From NCBI GenBank assembly GCA_015069695.1, contig JADCRZ010000055.1, positions 1-33,805 of the forward strand: 33,805 nt of DNA. Reading direction: 5' to 3'. The DNA comes from Williamsia sp. (GTDB lineage Bacteria > Bacteroidota > Bacteroidia > Chitinophagales > Chitinophagaceae). Below the pieces are notes generated by a model that was given only the letters and a program-made list of their open reading frames with translations, was not told the DNA's origin and did no database searches. Both the position numbers and the translations under genes were made by a program. Of the stretch, positions 32,070-33,805 are shown in pieces; the first letter of the stretch is position 1; each line of letters starts with the position of its first letter.

Positions 32070-33197
32070 CTAGATCAAGTTTTTTAATTTCTTCACCACT
32101 GCATCAATCTCTTCTTTTGTATTGTGTTTGCTGAAAGAAAAACGGACGGCCACTTTGTTGGGATCGTTGTTGACAGCCTGGATCACATGCGATCCCTGGT
32201 TGGCGCCGCTGGTACAGGCGCTGCCGCCGGATACACAGATATGCTGGATATCCAGGTTGAAGATAATCAGCTCTGACTTTTCTGTTTTCGGAAAAGAAAC
32301 ATTTAAAACAGTGTACAGGCTTTTCTCGCCTGTTTCACCGTTGAAAGAAACACCTTCTATCTCCTTGTTCAGCTGCTCTATCATGTGCTGTTTCAGTTCC
32401 CTGATATATTTGCTGTCTTCTTCGAAACCGGCGCTGGCCAGTTCAAGCGCTTTGGCAAATCCAACAATGCCATACAGGTTTTCAGTTCCGGCCCGCATGT
32501 TCCGTTCCTGGGAGCCGCCGTGAATAAACGGTTCGATCTTTACATTCTCGTTGATGTATAAGATGCCGGTGCCTTTGGGTCCATGAAATTTATGCCCGGC
32601 CCCGGTAATAAAATGAACGGGCGTGTTGCGGAGGTTGAAAGGATAATGTCCTACGGTTTGCACGGTATCAGAATGAAATATCGCATGGTGCAATTTGCAT
32701 AGCTCACCCACTGCATGCAGATCAAGCAGGTTGCCGATTTCATTGTTGGCATGCATCAGCGTTACCAGGCATTTTTCCTTGCTTTCTGCCAGCAGTTGTG
32801 CGAGGTGTTCCAGGTCAACATCGCCATTGGGAAGCAGGTCTACCCAGCTAAGCGCCGCCTGGCCTGTATGATGGAAGTGTTCTACTGTGTGCAGCGTAGC
32901 ATGGTGTTCAACGCGCGAGGTGATGATGCGTTTGCAGCCCAGGTTTCTCACAGCAGCAGCAATAGCCGTATTGCTACTCTCGGTTCCACCGGAAGTAAAA
33001 AATATTTCAGCCGGGTGTGCATTCAACAGGCGGGCCACCGTTTTGCGTGCATTCTCCACAGCCAGCCTGCTTTCCCGGCCATAAGAGTAAATAGAAGAAG
33101 GATTCCCAAACTTATTCGTCAAATAAGGCATCATTGCCTCCAGCACCACCGGGTCCAAAGGAGTTGTAGCGGCATTGTCCAAGTAAATTCTATCCAT
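32070..33197 (-). CDS. Cysteine desulfurase (IscS/NifS class)
   Basis: Cysteine desulfurases take sulfur from cysteine as an enzyme persulfide for Fe-S clusters, thiamine or tRNA thiolation. The 375-residue protein starts MDRIYLDNAATTPLDP, a family hallmark; the longer frame to 33251 is not supported. The PLP lysine is Lys203 (GAGHKFHGPKGTG), and the active-site Cys328 lies in SGGSACTSG, the flexible-loop pattern of group I (IscS-type) enzymes. No IscU, SufE or ThiI gene is adjacent, so the acceptor pathway is open. It lies next to the GH13 gene, probably by chance. Confidence 0.93.
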   Translation of the reverse strand: MDRIYLDNAATTPLDPVVLEAMMPYLTNKFGNPSSIYSYGRESRLAVENARKTVARLLNAHPAEIFFTSGGTESSNTAIAAAVRNLGCKRIITSRVEHHATLHTVEHFHHTGQAALSWVDLLPNGDVDLEHLAQLLAESKEKCLVTLMHANNEIGNLLDLHAVGELCKLHHAIFHSDTVQTVGHYPFNLRNTPVHFITGAGHKFHGPKGTGILYINENVKIEPFIHGGSQERNMRAGTENLYGIVGFAKALELASAGFEEDSKYIRELKQHMIEQLNKEIEGVSFNGETGEKSLYTVLNVSFPKTEKSELIIFNLDIQHICVSGGSACTSGANQGSHVIQAVNNDPNKVAVRFSFSKHNTKEEIDAVVKKLKNLI

Positions 33198-33289
33198 GAA
33201 AAAACACGATTTAAAATAAATCCATTCAAAAATATCCCACATCCTCTTCATGCTTAACCTCCTCTTTTCTCACCACCCCCTTGGAAATT

Positions 33290-33331
33290 GTCTGAACCTT
33301 GATGCCAGGGATTACAGGATTCAGCGGATCG
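33290..33331. repeat. Partial, degenerate copy of the GAACC..GGATTACAGGATT repeat
   Basis: TCTGAACCTTGAT..GGATTACAGGATT shares the GAACC and GGATTACAGGATT blocks with the arms at 30444-30633 and matches, with a small insertion, the reverse complement of 33637-33661 (CAATCCTGTAAATCAAGGTTCAGAC). It is a truncated relative lying in opposite orientation to 33637-33661. Confidence 0.55.
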
Positions 33332-33483
33332 GGTACTATGTTGAAAGCTCGGACGGTAGCGTGCTTCATGCAGTTCATATCTTTACCCCCCTACCCCTGC
33401 CGGGAGGGGATACGTCTTTTTCACTCCGCATTCGTAGGCTCTGCTGATATACTTTGCGCTCTCATAGCAATTAGCTAATTGTG

Positions 33484-33661
33484 TTGAACCAGGATTATAC
33501 GGATCCACGGATTATAGGATTGATTGGCAGCGGATCGATCTTTAAAGATAAGTATCGATCAACTCCAAGATGCCCCACTCTCGACCACCAACATCTCCCC
33601 TCTCTTCTTCTCCCCATCCAATCCCTTCCATCCCCCCAATCCTGTAAATCAAGGTTCAGAC
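33484..33661. repeat. Diverged copy of the 190-bp palindromic element
   Basis: The left end (33484-33522) matches the left arm of the 30444-30633 element at 37 of 39 positions; both differences are C-to-T. It also contains GATCGATC (33533-33540) and ATCTTTAAAGAT, a perfect 12-bp palindrome (33538-33549), like the core of the first element. The right half is poorly preserved and ends in CAATCCTGTAAATCAAGG..CAGAC (33637-33661). It looks like an older, decayed copy. Confidence 0.7.
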
Positions 33662-33805
33662 GTTCTTCCCCCGGCCTTTTGAAAGGGGCGTGAAGAAATT
33701 TACGGAACGAAGCGTTCAGCAACGAACACGCCTGGTGCTATTCCAAAGCCCCATGCATGCAATGGCACAAACACCTACAACTGCCAGGCCCTAGCTTGTT
33801 CGTTG

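Larger units (their letters stand above)
33198..33805. other. Non-coding, repeat-rich region at the right end of the window
   Basis: About 600 bp with no frame that looks coding. It holds the degenerate repeat at 33290-33331, a CCCCT (33394-33398) / AGGGG (33405-33409) hairpin related to 103-124, a repeat element at 33484-33661, and from 33700 a GAACGAAGCGTTC palindrome, AACGAAC / GTTCGTT at 33720-33726 and the window end, and a C-rich tract. I see no tRNA, integrase or transposase here. The last 100 bp may be a separate inverted repeat (GCCTGG / CCAGGC inside AACGAAC / GTTCGTT). Confidence 0.6.

Noticed and set aside
33484-33661. Insertion sequence
   Set aside because: Inverted ends are present but there is no transposase frame and the length is under 200 bp; better described as a palindromic repeat relative.

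Overview
The window looks like chromosomal core DNA of a Bacteroidota bacterium, most likely from the Chitinophagaceae / Chitinophagales neighbourhood. The evidence is the Bacteroidota -7 promoter motif (TAnnTTTG) in front of many genes, almost no Shine-Dalgarno sites, a type II (eukaryote-like) NADP isocitrate dehydrogenase, a DUF4197 protein, Ser/Thr-rich small lipoproteins, tandem Crp/Fnr-like regulators, and housekeeping proteins with Bacteroidota-style sequences (MutS, RuvX, LipB, cysteine desulfurase). This lineage call is inference from protein style; no 16S rRNA or other marker is present. I found no rRNA, tRNA, CRISPR array, transposase or phage gene.

Layout. 1-86: tail of an unidentified gene, then a GC-rich hairpin. 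328-2786 (+): guaB and kduI. 2817-3413 (-): isoprenylcysteine-methyltransferase-like membrane protein. 3500-5398 (+): ABC-F ATPase. 5419-8893 (-): orphan histidine kinase, MFS transporter, DUF4197 protein, acyl-CoA thioesterase. 9005-9739 (+): exported FKBP isomerase, ending in a long bidirectional terminator shared with a convergent glucan phosphorylase-like gene (9830-11482, -). 11596-12579 (-): lipoprotein of unknown function. 12748-15359 (+): mntR and an mntH fused to a universal-stress-protein domain, preceded by two palindromes that look like the MntR operator. 15369-16625 (-): two tandem Crp/Fnr paralogues. 16796-18034 (+): icd. 18172-18396 (-): tiny lipoprotein. 18513-20206 (+): ECF sigma factor overlapping a membrane-anchored HtrA-type protease. 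20309-21208 (-): sugar nucleotidyltransferase. 21324-23226 (+): D-cysteine desulfhydrase/ACC-deaminase-like enzyme and a secreted protein of unknown function. 23248-23979 (-) lipB, divergent from 24051-25130 (+) rluD. 25109-27769 (-): def, ruvX, a UbiA prenyltransferase and a SpoU rRNA/tRNA methylase, in the order trmH-like > ubiA > ruvX > def. 27814-30411 (+): mutS, divergent from the methylase. 30639-33197 (-): a GH13 lipoprotein downstream of a cysteine desulfurase. 33198-33805: non-coding DNA rich in repeats.

Most of the window is ordinary housekeeping DNA. The parts that deserve attention are: (i) the sigma factor / N-in membrane HtrA protease pair, in which the cytoplasmic anti-sigma-like region and the periplasmic serine protease are one polypeptide; (ii) the manganese module mntR-mntH::USP with its palindromic operators; (iii) a GT35-type glucan phosphorylase that has threonine where the PLP lysine should be; (iv) a 190-bp near-perfect palindrome between mutS and the GH13 gene, with diverged relatives at the right end of the window; and (v) at least four -7 boxes that end only 3-5 nt before the start codon, implying leaderless or nearly leaderless mRNAs for guaB, the ABC-F gene, lipB and mutS.
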